Shown piece after piece: positions 1 to 7,630 of a stretch of 64,000 nucleotides of DNA. The notes below the pieces were generated by a model. It was not told the origin of the DNA. It ran no database searches and saw only the letters and a list, made by a program, of their open reading frames with translations. The position numbers and the translations under genes were made by a program. Origin of the DNA: WQUF01 sp031549525. Its GTDB lineage: Bacteria > Bacillota > Clostridia > Clostridiales > Clostridiaceae. Position 1 is the stretch's first letter; every line of letters starts with the position of its first letter. The DNA lies in the NCBI GenBank assembly GCA_031549525.1, contig JAVBPQ010000060.1:27656-91655 (forward strand), in the 5' to 3' direction.

Positions 1-1032
1 TGTACAATTGACTGCAATGAGAGTGCCACGACTTTAAGATTTCTTATTCCAATTGCCTTATTAAATTGTAAGGAAATTACTTTTAAGGGCAAATATTCAC
101 TTATGAAGAGAAGTATTGAACCTTATTTTGAGATATTAGATAGATGTAAAATAAGCTATGAATGTAGCGATGAGAGAGATAAGATTAAATTTAGAGGACA
201 GCTAAAGCCTGGAGATTACAAAATAAGAGGAGATGTAAGCTCTCAATTTATATCAGGACTTTTATATGCGCTTCCCCTTTTAAATGGGAATTCTTCAATT
301 GAGATAATAGATAAATACGAATCTATAGGATATGTAGATTTAACTTTAGATGTCTTAAATAGCTTTGGAATTAAAATTAAAAAAGATGGAGATAGAAAAT
401 TCTATATAAAAGGCAATCAAGAATATAAAGCTACAGAGTATGTGGTAGAAGGCGATGCTTCAAATGGTGCATTTTATCTGTGCGGCGGACTCCTTGGAGA
501 GGAAGTTAAGTGCATACTTTTAAATCCTTATAGTATTCAACCTGATATAAAGATATTGGATATAATAAAGAGCATGGGTGGGAAAATAGAAATTAAAGAC
601 AGTATAAAGACCTTTGAATCTAAATTGCATGGTATAACGCTAGATATGAGCAATTGTATAGACTTAGCACCTATAGTTGCAGTTTTAGGATGTGTTGCAG
701 AAGGGAATACACTCATCACAAATATCTCAAGGCTTAGATATAAAGAGTGTGATAGGCTTAAAGCACTTTCCACAGAGCTATCAAAAATTGGAGCAGAAAT
801 ATATGAAGGAAAGGATTATTTAAAAATAGTAGGAAAGGACTATTTAAATGGTGGGGAAGTAGATTCATGGGGAGATCATAGGATGGCTATGAGCCTTGCT
901 ATAGCATCTATAAAATGCAAAAACGATTTGCTAATAAATGGCGCAGAATCAGTGAACAAATCCTACCCTCATTTTTTCAAAGATTTTCAAACCCTAGGAG
1001 GTATCATAAATGAGTGGAGTGTGGGGGAATAG
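1..1032 (+). CDS. aroA: 3-phosphoshikimate 1-carboxyvinyltransferase (EPSP synthase), 5' end outside window
   Basis: Joins shikimate 3-phosphate to phosphoenolpyruvate, the sixth step of chorismate synthesis. The frame is open from base 1, so the gene starts before the window. The first ATG (103) is internal, because codons before it encode the substrate loop CNESATTLRF, the counterpart of E. coli NAGTAMRP. About 343 residues are visible and the C-terminal WGDHRMAM motif is intact. Alanine stands where E. coli has Gly96, a position linked to glyphosate sensitivity. The end overlaps aroC by 23 bases, so the two are translationally coupled within an aro operon. Family assignment is secure; the glyphosate implication is inference. 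Confidence 0.95.
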   Translation, partial: CTIDCNESATTLRFLIPIALLNCKEITFKGKYSLMKRSIEPYFEILDRCKISYECSDERDKIKFRGQLKPGDYKIRGDVSSQFISGLLYALPLLNGNSSIEIIDKYESIGYVDLTLDVLNSFGIKIKKDGDRKFYIKGNQEYKATEYVVEGDASNGAFYLCGGLLGEEVKCILLNPYSIQPDIKILDIIKSMGGKIEIKDSIKTFESKLHGITLDMSNCIDLAPIVAVLGCVAEGNTLITNISRLRYKECDRLKALSTELSKIGAEIYEGKDYLKIVGKDYLNGGEVDSWGDHRMAMSLAIASIKCKNDLLINGAESVNKSYPHFFKDFQTLGGIINEWSVGE

Positions 1033-2086
1033 AATAAAATATTCTATTTTTGGCGAATCTCATGGGAACAAAATAGGCATTACCATACATGGATTGCCTG
1101 CAGGGATTTTAATAGATTTTTGCAAGATAGATAATGATTTAAGAAGAAGAAGTTCTATGGGCAAGTTTTATGCAACAGATAGAAAAGAGATGGATGAATA
1201 TAAAATTATAAGTGGATTTTTAAATGGATATACCACTGGTGCACCTCTCACTGTTCTATTTGAAAACAAAGATATAAGGCAAAAGGACTATAGTTTGCTA
1301 GACGAGTTATTTAGACCAGGGCATTCAGATTATTCTGCATTTATTAAATATAAAAATTTTAATGATAAAGCTGGAGGAGGGCATTTTTCTGGGAGGATAA
1401 CTGCCTCCTTAGTTTTTGCAGGCGCAATTGCAAAGCAGCTTTTAGGCGGGATAACCATAGTATCGCATATCTTGTCTATAGGAGATATACAAGATATAAG
1501 CTTACTGAATTTAGAAATTACTGAAGATATTTTGTATGAGTATTTAAAGAAAGATTTTCCTGTATCTTCTTTAGAAGTAGAGGAAAAAATGTTAGATAAA
1601 ATATTAAGAGCAAAAGGTGAAGGTGATTCAGTAGGAGGAGTTATTGAAACCATAATCTATGGTATTCCTGCTGGTATTGGAGAGCCTTTTTTTAATTCTG
1701 TAGAGAGCACAATTTCATCACTAGTTTTTTCAATACCTGCTATTAAAGGCATTGAATTTGGCATGGGATTTGATATAACAAAATTAACAGGGAAATTTGC
1801 TAATGATGAGATGAAGATAGAAGATGAAAAGTTTAAATTTTGTTCAAACAATAATGGCGGTATTCTTGGAGGTATATCAAATGGAATGCCAATAGTATTT
1901 AAAGTTGCAGTTAAACCTACATCTTCCATAAGCATTCCACAAAAAACTATAAATTATAAAATAAATGAAAATGCTACAATAGAACTCTCAGGAAGGCATG
2001 ATCCATGCATTGTACCACGAGCTGTTGTTGTAGTTGAATCTGTTTCTGCTATGTCAATATTAGATTTAATAGGGGGATTTAATTGA
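1010..2086 (+). CDS. aroC: Chorismate synthase
   Basis: Eliminates phosphate from EPSP to give chorismate, using reduced FMN. The 358-residue length fits the family. Visible signatures are the N-terminal GESHGNKIGITIHGLP block, the RRSSMGKF region and the C-terminal GRHDPCIVPRAV block, all FMN/EPSP-site segments. The start at 1010 is supported by AGGAGG about eight bases upstream, inside the end of aroA. The stop codon overlaps the TTG start of the next gene. It is part of one polycistronic aro operon running from aroA to aroQ. Confidence 0.96.
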   Translation: MSGVWGNRIKYSIFGESHGNKIGITIHGLPAGILIDFCKIDNDLRRRSSMGKFYATDRKEMDEYKIISGFLNGYTTGAPLTVLFENKDIRQKDYSLLDELFRPGHSDYSAFIKYKNFNDKAGGGHFSGRITASLVFAGAIAKQLLGGITIVSHILSIGDIQDISLLNLEITEDILYEYLKKDFPVSSLEVEEKMLDKILRAKGEGDSVGGVIETIIYGIPAGIGEPFFNSVESTISSLVFSIPAIKGIEFGMGFDITKLTGKFANDEMKIEDEKFKFCSNNNGGILGGISNGMPIVFKVAVKPTSSISIPQKTINYKINENATIELSGRHDPCIVPRAVVVVESVSAMSILDLIGGFN

Positions 2087-2349
2087 AAGAATTAGATTGT
2101 TTAAGAAAATCCATAGATGATCTAGATGAAACCATTGTGAGCTTAATAGAAAATAGACTTTCACTCTCTAAAGAAATAAGCTTAATAAAGAAAAAATATG
2201 GTTATTTGACTTATGATAAAAAAAGAGAAGAAGAAGTTTTGAGGAGAGTTGTTAATCTATTAAAAGATAGAGATTTTGAAGCTAATATTGTAAATATATA
2301 TAACTCTATAATGGATGAGAGCAAAAAAGTTCAAAATAGGAGGAAATGA
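2083..2349 (+). CDS. Monofunctional chorismate mutase (AroQ fold)
   Basis: Rearranges chorismate to prephenate, the branch point toward phenylalanine and tyrosine. The 88 residues match a stand-alone all-helical AroQ-class mutase: LRKSIDDLDETIVSLIENR carries the usual Asp and Arg pattern of helix 1, and KKREEEVLRRV corresponds to the downstream basic active-site helix. The TTG start overlaps the aroC stop and follows an AGGGGGA ribosome binding site. It is not fused to prephenate dehydratase or DAHP synthase. No symbol is given, because aroQ usage conflicts with the dehydroquinase downstream. Confidence 0.9.
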   Translation: MKELDCLRKSIDDLDETIVSLIENRLSLSKEISLIKKKYGYLTYDKKREEEVLRRVVNLLKDRDFEANIVNIYNSIMDESKKVQNRRK

Positions 2350-2350
2350 A

Positions 2351-3139
2351 ATGAAGTTTGGACTTGTTGGAAAGACCTTAACCCATTCTCTTTCGCCTAA
2401 ACTTCATAGGATAATATTGGATATAATAAAAAAAAATGGTCAATACTTAATATTAGAAAGAGAAGAAGATGAAATTGAAAGTACCATAAAAAATTGCAAA
2501 AATGAAGGATATAAAGGGCTTAATATTACAATACCTTATAAAGCTCACATAATTAAATATCTTGATAAACTAAGTTATGAAGCTTGTAGCATTGGCGCTG
2601 TGAACACTGTAAAATTTACAGATAATGAAGTAATAGGCTTTAATACTGATCTTGAAGGATTTAAAGAGAGCATAATAAGAAATAATATACCTTGGAGTGG
2701 AATTAAGGTCTTAATTTTAGGTACAGGGGGTGCATCAAAAGCTGTCAGTGCATTTTTTGAACTTAATAAAGAAAATAAAATATATTTTGCTTCACAGAGT
2801 AAAATTAAGGATGATGTCCTTTCTTACGATATGTTAAAAGACTTATCTAATATGGACATCATAGTAAACTGTACTCCCTGTGGGATGTTCCCTCATATAG
2901 AAGAGATGCCTGTAACTAAAGATATACTAAAAAAATTTAAATATGCGGTAGATTTAATTTATAATCCTAAAGATACTCTGTTTCTAAGGTGCGCAAACAA
3001 GCTAGGTCTTAAATGTTTAAATGGGCTTGATATGCTCATATATCAAGGGATTAAAGCTCAAGAAATATGGAATGAAATTGAAATAGAAAAAGGTTTGGTA
3101 GATGAAATAATTAAATTATTTAAAAAGGAAATAGTATGA
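2351..3139 (+). CDS. aroE: Shikimate dehydrogenase (NADP+)
   Basis: Reduces 3-dehydroshikimate to shikimate. The start is placed at the ATG at 2351 (protein begins MKFGLVGKTL) because AGGAGG lies seven bases upstream; an earlier in-frame ATG at 2315 has no such site and would add residues not typical of the family. That gives 262 residues. Motifs: HSLSPKLH (shikimate binding), NITIPYK with the catalytic lysine, GAVNTV, NTDLEGF, and the nucleotide-binding loop LGTGGASKA. The last four bases overlap the aroK start. Confidence 0.95.
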   Translation: MKFGLVGKTLTHSLSPKLHRIILDIIKKNGQYLILEREEDEIESTIKNCKNEGYKGLNITIPYKAHIIKYLDKLSYEACSIGAVNTVKFTDNEVIGFNTDLEGFKESIIRNNIPWSGIKVLILGTGGASKAVSAFFELNKENKIYFASQSKIKDDVLSYDMLKDLSNMDIIVNCTPCGMFPHIEEMPVTKDILKKFKYAVDLIYNPKDTLFLRCANKLGLKCLNGLDMLIYQGIKAQEIWNEIEIEKGLVDEIIKLFKKEIV

Positions 3140-3654
3140 AAAATATATATATCATTGGAATGCCTAATTCAGGAAAGACCACTATTGGAAAGATGGTCTC
3201 TTTAGATTTAAATATAAGATTTATAGATTTAGATGAATATATAGAAGAAAATACAAAGAGTTCTATTTCAGAGCTTTTTTGCTTTGGAGAAGAATATTTT
3301 AGAAAAGTTGAAACAGCATATTTAAAAGAGGTGTCTAAGCTTAAAGATAGCATGGTTTCTACAGGTGGCGGAATAATTATAAAGGATGAAAACTTAAATA
3401 TATTGAGAAAAGGTGTGGTTATTTTCATCGATAGACCTATTGAAATGTTAAAGATGAATTTAGCTTTAAATAATAGACCATTATTTAAAAATGGTATTAA
3501 GACTATTGAAGATTTATACAATGAGAGATATGATATCTATTTAAAAAATTGCCATCATCATTTAATAAATGATGATTCTATAGTTAAAATTGCAGAGGAA
3601 ATAAAAAAAATAGTGAGGAAAAGAATTGAAAGTATTAGTAATCAATGGACCTAA
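3136..3654 (+). CDS. aroK: Shikimate kinase
   Basis: Phosphorylates shikimate with ATP. The 172-residue protein has the P-loop GMPNSGKTT, the shikimate-binding DLDEYIEE and GEEYFRKVE segments, STGGGII, and the lid arginine in NRPLF. The ATG overlaps the aroE stop (ATGA type), and the 3' end overlaps aroQ by 29 bases. These overlaps argue for one transcript and coupled translation. Confidence 0.95.
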   Translation: MKNIYIIGMPNSGKTTIGKMVSLDLNIRFIDLDEYIEENTKSSISELFCFGEEYFRKVETAYLKEVSKLKDSMVSTGGGIIIKDENLNILRKGVVIFIDRPIEMLKMNLALNNRPLFKNGIKTIEDLYNERYDIYLKNCHHHLINDDSIVKIAEEIKKIVRKRIESISNQWT

Positions 3655-4060
3655 TATAAATATGCTTGGTGTGCGTGAGAGAAATATATATGGAGATGAA
3701 AGCTATGAAGCTTTAATTTTTAAGATAAAAGAGTGGAGTAAAATTTTAAATATACATACTGAAATTTTTCACTCAAATAGCGAAGGTTGCATAATAGATA
3801 AGATTCAGGAATCTTATGGCATATATGATGGAATGATTATAAATCCTGGGGCATATACTCACTATAGCATTGCAATCCTTGATGCTTTAAAATCAATTGA
3901 AATACCAATTGTGGAAGTCCATATTTCTAACATCCATAAAAGAGAAGAGTTTAGAAAAAAATCTGTGACTGCAGAAGGTGCAATGGGCATTATATCAGGA
4001 TTTGGTCAATATAGTTATAAACTAGCTTTAGAAGCATTGATCAATTTTAAAAACATATAG
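3626..4060 (+). CDS. aroQ: 3-dehydroquinate dehydratase, type II
   Basis: Dehydrates 3-dehydroquinate to 3-dehydroshikimate. At 144 residues it is the small dodecameric type II enzyme, unrelated to type I AroD. Motifs: NGPNINMLG at the N-terminus, the flexible-lid Arg and Tyr in RERNIYG, NPGAYTHYS, and EVHISNI with the catalytic histidine. The start is TTG at 3626, inside aroK and preceded by GTGAGGAAAAG. It is the last gene of the operon; the next gene begins 184 bases later. No obvious intrinsic terminator was seen after it. Confidence 0.95.
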   Translation: MKVLVINGPNINMLGVRERNIYGDESYEALIFKIKEWSKILNIHTEIFHSNSEGCIIDKIQESYGIYDGMIINPGAYTHYSIAILDALKSIEIPIVEVHISNIHKREEFRKKSVTAEGAMGIISGFGQYSYKLALEALINFKNI

Positions 4061-4244
4061 ATTCTTTGGAAAATTTAAGTCATTAAATGTAAATCAATAT
4101 TGTGTACATGAAAAGATTTCATTCAATTTTGATAAAATGTCATGTTTTTAATAAAAAAATTTTTAAAATTAAATTTAGGTATTTAATTAATTGAAAATAT
4201 GTATTATTATAGTTAAGTATGATAAATGAAAGGAGTTTTAGTCT

Positions 4245-4859
4245 ATGATATTACCTAAAAAAATTTTTGTATTTGTAGTTGTTATGTTGACACTTATAAT
4301 GAGTTCCTGTTCAAATGGAAGTGGCTCTTTAGGCGGTGGTCCAAAGCCTCTAGTTACAATAACTATGGAAAATGGTGGAGTTATTGAAGTTGAACTTTAT
4401 CCTGATAAAGCACCTAATACTGTTAACAACTTTATTTCCCTGATAAATAATAAATTTTATGATGGTTTAACGTTTCATAGGATTGAACCAGGGTTTGTTA
4501 TTCAAGGTGGAGATCCAGAAGCAAAAGGTACAGGAGGTCCTGGATATAGGATAAAAGGTGAATTTTCAGATAATGGATTTGGCAAAAATGATTTGGAGCA
4601 TACTGCAGGTGTTATTTCTATGGCAAGACAAAATGAGCCGCTTGATTCTGCAGGAAGTCAGTTTTTTATAATGCTTCAAGATAATTCTTATTTAGATGGA
4701 AAGTATGCGGCTTTTGGAAAGGTAGTTAAAGGTACAGATGTGATTAATAAGATGGTAGAAGACTATCAAGCAAAATCTAATACTGATTATGCAAAGATGA
4801 AAACTGTAACTGTAAACACATATGGAGTTAATTATCCTGAACCTGAAAAAATTAAATAA
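4245..4859 (+). CDS. Cyclophilin-type peptidyl-prolyl isomerase, lipoprotein
   Basis: Predicted extracytoplasmic cis-trans prolyl isomerase that helps secreted proteins fold. The first ~22 residues are a lipoprotein signal (basic start, hydrophobic stretch, then MSSC; Met at -3 is an imperfect lipobox). A Gly/Ser linker follows, then a cyclophilin domain with FHRIEPGFVIQGGDP, ISMARQ and SAGSQFFIML, which include the catalytic Arg and the Phe/Gln positions. The 204-residue length fits bacterial single-domain cyclophilins. It is preceded by AAAGGAG and appears monocistronic. Confidence 0.88.
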   Translation: MILPKKIFVFVVVMLTLIMSSCSNGSGSLGGGPKPLVTITMENGGVIEVELYPDKAPNTVNNFISLINNKFYDGLTFHRIEPGFVIQGGDPEAKGTGGPGYRIKGEFSDNGFGKNDLEHTAGVISMARQNEPLDSAGSQFFIMLQDNSYLDGKYAAFGKVVKGTDVINKMVEDYQAKSNTDYAKMKTVTVNTYGVNYPEPEKIK

Positions 4860-5007
4860 CTTGTTAATATGATTACTTTTCTTAGCTTTATATACATAAT
4901 AAGGTAATATTTTAATAAAATTTATATTGATTTAATTTAATAAATGAGCTATATTAGATTTACAAATATTGGAAATTTATTATTGATATAAGCTAGGAGG
5001 ATTAAAA

Positions 5008-5649
5008 ATGGATAATGCACAGGAAAAAGTGTATAGCATTGGGGCTGTCTGTGAGGAGATTAAAAAAAGAGGATATAAAGATTTTGAAAATCACAACTTA
5101 AGATATTTAGAGAAAGTTTTAAAAGATCTAATAACCATAAGAAGAGATCAATATTTTAATAGAATTTACTATATAGATGACATAAATAAAATAGAAAAAA
5201 TATTAAATTTAAAAGAACAAGGATTAAACTATAACGCTATAAAGAGTGTTCTTACATCAGAAGATAACAAAGAAACAAACTCTAAGATATTAGATGATGT
5301 TGAAATTTCTTATAAAGAAGAATTAGCATTTGAAGAGGTTGAATTTTCTGAAAATGAAAAAGAGGATACATCAATTCAAGTCAAAAACGGTTATGTAGAT
5401 GAATTTAAAAATGTAATGCACAATATCATATTTTCTGGAATTGAAACTTCTATAGCTCCTAAAATTGAAGAAATAAAGAGTGAGATTTTTAAATTACATG
5501 ATCAAAATACGGATTTAAAACTTGTACTTGAAAATCAGCAAAATAATCATTTTAAAGCATTAGATGAAAAGCTTATGAAGTGGAGACAAGAATCATTTTA
5601 TGAAAATAATAAGAAAAAAGGCTTTATTAAAAAATTATTTGGAAAATAA
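5008..5649 (+). CDS. MerR-type HTH protein with coiled coil and basic amphipathic C-terminus
   Basis: The N-terminal ~70 residues (YSIGAVCEEIKKRGY through INKIEKILNLKEQGLNY) resemble a MerR winged-helix DNA-binding domain. The middle is acidic. Residues ~150-200 are predicted helical coiled coil (IEEIKSEIFKLHDQNTDLK). The last residues, KKKGFIKKLFGK, form a short basic amphipathic helix like those that touch membranes. The build (HTH, coiled coil, basic tail) recalls Firmicute DUF3967-type and RacA-like proteins rather than small-molecule MerR sensors. No effector domain is visible. Start supported by AGGAGG. Function unknown. Confidence 0.6.
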   Translation: MDNAQEKVYSIGAVCEEIKKRGYKDFENHNLRYLEKVLKDLITIRRDQYFNRIYYIDDINKIEKILNLKEQGLNYNAIKSVLTSEDNKETNSKILDDVEISYKEELAFEEVEFSENEKEDTSIQVKNGYVDEFKNVMHNIIFSGIETSIAPKIEEIKSEIFKLHDQNTDLKLVLENQQNNHFKALDEKLMKWRQESFYENNKKKGFIKKLFGK

Positions 5650-5687
5650 TAGAAGTATATTTTAATATTTTAAGAAAAAATAACAAG

Positions 5688-5790
5688 TAAATTCATAAAG
5701 CGACCATAGAAAAAGAAGTTATGGTAAACTGAATCAAATACTAGAATATGTAAATGTACAGGTTTCCATGGTTTAGCTTTTATGAATTTA
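5688..5790 (+). ncRNA. Candidate structured RNA upstream of rex
   Basis: A 14-base arm (5688-5701, TAAATTCATAAAGC) pairs with 5776-5790 with one bulged T. Inside it, ACCATA (5703-5708) pairs with TATGGT (5720-5725), and AAAC (5726-5729) with GTTT (5762-5765). The segment ACCAT can instead pair with ATGGT at 5768-5772, extending the outer helix, so two structures compete. The element lies before the rex promoter, so it is either the tail of the upstream transcript or a separate small RNA. I could not match it to a riboswitch class I know. Confidence 0.4.
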
Positions 5791-5797
5791 TGACTCT

Positions 5798-5825
5798 TTG
5801 TCTTTTAATAGATTTATGATATAAT
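5798..5825 (+). promoter_or_regulatory. Sigma-A promoter of rex
   Basis: TTGTCT at 5798-5803 and a perfect TATAAT at 5820-5825 with a 16-base spacer, 75 bases before the rex start codon. The spacer is one base shorter than ideal. Confidence 0.6.
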
Positions 5826-5900
5826 GTATTATGATTTTCGTATACTGTATGTGATCGACAGTTGATAAGTTAATATATTTAAATTTATAAAGGTGATATT

Positions 5901-6527
5901 ATGAATAGAAACAAAAATATTTCGATGGCTGTAATAAGAAGGCTTCCAAAATATTATAGATCCTTAGAAGGATTATTAAAAAATAATGTTGAGAGAATAT
6001 CTTCTAAGGAGCTCAGTGAAAAAATAGGATTTACAGCTTCACAAATAAGACAAGATTTAAATTGTTTTGGAGATTTTGGGCAGCAAGGATATGGATATAA
6101 AGTAAAGGATTTATTTCATGAAATTACTAATATATTAGGAATTAACAAGACACATAATATCATAATAATAGGTGCTGGCAATCTAGGACATGCTCTTTCA
6201 AATTATGTGTATTCATCAAGATTTGGATTTGAGCTTAGTAGCATTTTTGATATTGATCCAAATAAAATTGGAAATAAATTAAACGATGTAGAAATATTAG
6301 ATATTAATATGTTACCCGAATTTGCAAAAAAAAATAAAGTGGATATTGCAACAATTTGCACTACTTCAACAAATGCACAGACTGTTTGTGATATTATTAC
6401 ATCTAATGGAATTAAATGTATTTGGAATTTCACTCCAGTTGACCTAAAGTATGATAATAGTGTAATATGTGAAAATGTTCATTTAATTGATAGCTTAATG
6501 ACTTTAAGTTATTTGATTAATGAATAA
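5901..6527 (+). CDS. rex: Redox-sensing transcriptional repressor Rex
   Basis: Senses the NADH/NAD+ ratio and represses fermentation and respiration genes when NADH is low. Residues ~1-80 form the winged-helix DNA-binding domain (SSKELSEKIGFTASQIRQDL, FGDFGQQGYGY). Residues ~85-208 form a Rossmann fold with the glycine-rich IIIIGAGNLGHAL. The 208-residue length is typical. Start ATG preceded by AAAGGTG. It is monocistronic behind a good promoter and followed directly by a tRNA gene. Confidence 0.95.
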   Translation: MNRNKNISMAVIRRLPKYYRSLEGLLKNNVERISSKELSEKIGFTASQIRQDLNCFGDFGQQGYGYKVKDLFHEITNILGINKTHNIIIIGAGNLGHALSNYVYSSRFGFELSSIFDIDPNKIGNKLNDVEILDINMLPEFAKKNKVDIATICTTSTNAQTVCDIITSNGIKCIWNFTPVDLKYDNSVICENVHLIDSLMTLSYLINE

Positions 6528-6540
6528 ATTCACAACATAT

Positions 6541-6614
6541 GCACTTGTAGCTCAGCTGGATAGAGTGGTGGACTTCGAATCCATAGGTCGCAGGTTCGAA
6601 CCCTGTCAAGTGCA
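6541..6614 (+). tRNA. tRNA-Arg (anticodon TCG)
   Basis: Seven-base acceptor stem GCACTTG/CAAGTGC, a D-arm starting TAGCTCAG, anticodon stem GTGGA/TCCAT around loop CTTCGAA (anticodon TCG, reading CGN), and a T-arm with GGTTCGAACC. Discriminator A is at 6614; CCA is not encoded. No integrase or att duplication is seen beside it. Confidence 0.95.
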
Positions 6615-6650
6615 CTATTTTTAGTAAGTATATATTCAAAGGTTAAAAAA

Positions 6651-6681
6651 CTGGTACTGCTATGGTGCTACCAGATTTTTT
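6651..6681 (+). terminator. Intrinsic terminator after tRNA-Arg
   Basis: CTGGTA pairs with TACCAG (6669-6674) and is followed by a T-rich run. It ends the rex/tRNA transcription unit before the polysaccharide locus. Confidence 0.7.
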
Positions 6682-6844
6682 ATGTTAAAAATTAAAAATA
6701 TAGTTGATTTCTATCTTACTTGATATTTTGATATCTTTCTAGTAAACTTAATGAGTAATTAGTTAATAATTGGTTTAAATGTGATAAAACTGTTAAAATT
6801 AAAAATAATTTAGAGTCTACTATATTTTCGAAGGGGTTATTATT

Positions 6845-7627
6845 GTGATAAATGAAATAAAAGAGCTCTTTTCACATTATGAATTATTAAAAAATTTAAC
6901 TATAAAGGATTTAAAATTGAAATATAAAAGTTCTATTTTAGGTTTTCTATGGTCATTTTTAAATCCCATAATGCAGCTTACTGTATATAGCTTTGTGTTT
7001 ACATACATATTTCCTAATGATAGCATTAAAAATTTTACTATTTTTTTAGCTGCAGGGTTATTGCCTTGGATATTCTTTAATACATCAGTAATGATGGCTA
7101 CATATTCTGTAAATAGTAATTCTAATTTGATTAAAAAGGTTTATTTTCCCCGTGAAATAATACCAATTTCATCAGTTCTTTTTAACTTCATAAATTTTGT
7201 AATATCTGTAGGCGTTTTATTGATATTTTTGATAATATATAATTATTTTTCAATATATTTAATATGGCTTCCTTTTTTATTTGTTTTACTTGTTTTATTT
7301 ACTATAGGATTATCATTAATACTTTCAGCATTAAATGCAAGATACAGAGATATACAGCATTTGGTTGAAGTGATATTTTTGCCATGGATGTATATGACAC
7401 CTATAATTTATTCTAGAGAGCTTTCTAATATTTCGCAAGTTATGAAAAATTTACTATTGTTAAATCCAATGACTTCAATTATTGAATGCATAAGAAGTGT
7501 TACATATGAGAGAACAAATCCAAATTTTAAGGAACTTATCTTATTTACTATCATTTCTGTCTTAGTGTTTTTAATAGGATTTAAGGTTTTTAAAACACAT
7601 GAAAAGACGTTTGCAGAGGAGATTTAA
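6845..7627 (+). CDS. Polysaccharide ABC transporter permease (Wzm/TagG type)
   Basis: Membrane half of an ABC-2 exporter that moves undecaprenyl-linked polysaccharide to the outer face. The 260-residue protein has an N-terminal amphipathic segment (LTIKDLKLKYKSSILGFLW, typical of this family) and about six hydrophobic segments. Start is GTG at 6845 after GAAGGGG. The ATPase begins three bases after its stop, and glycosyltransferases follow, so the substrate is made by this locus. Teichoic acid export is an alternative, but the Wzt C-terminal domain downstream argues for a capped or modified glycan. Confidence 0.85.
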   Translation: MINEIKELFSHYELLKNLTIKDLKLKYKSSILGFLWSFLNPIMQLTVYSFVFTYIFPNDSIKNFTIFLAAGLLPWIFFNTSVMMATYSVNSNSNLIKKVYFPREIIPISSVLFNFINFVISVGVLLIFLIIYNYFSIYLIWLPFLFVLLVLFTIGLSLILSALNARYRDIQHLVEVIFLPWMYMTPIIYSRELSNISQVMKNLLLLNPMTSIIECIRSVTYERTNPNFKELILFTIISVLVFLIGFKVFKTHEKTFAEEI

Positions 7628-7630
7628 GAG

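Noticed and set aside
2315..2350. Earlier aroE start codon
   Set aside because: It lies inside the chorismate mutase gene, lacks a ribosome binding site, and adds residues before the conserved MKFGLVGKTL start.
6541..6614. tRNA-Arg as an integration site for a genomic island
   Set aside because: No integrase, excisionase or repeated tRNA 3' end was found in the adjoining polysaccharide locus.
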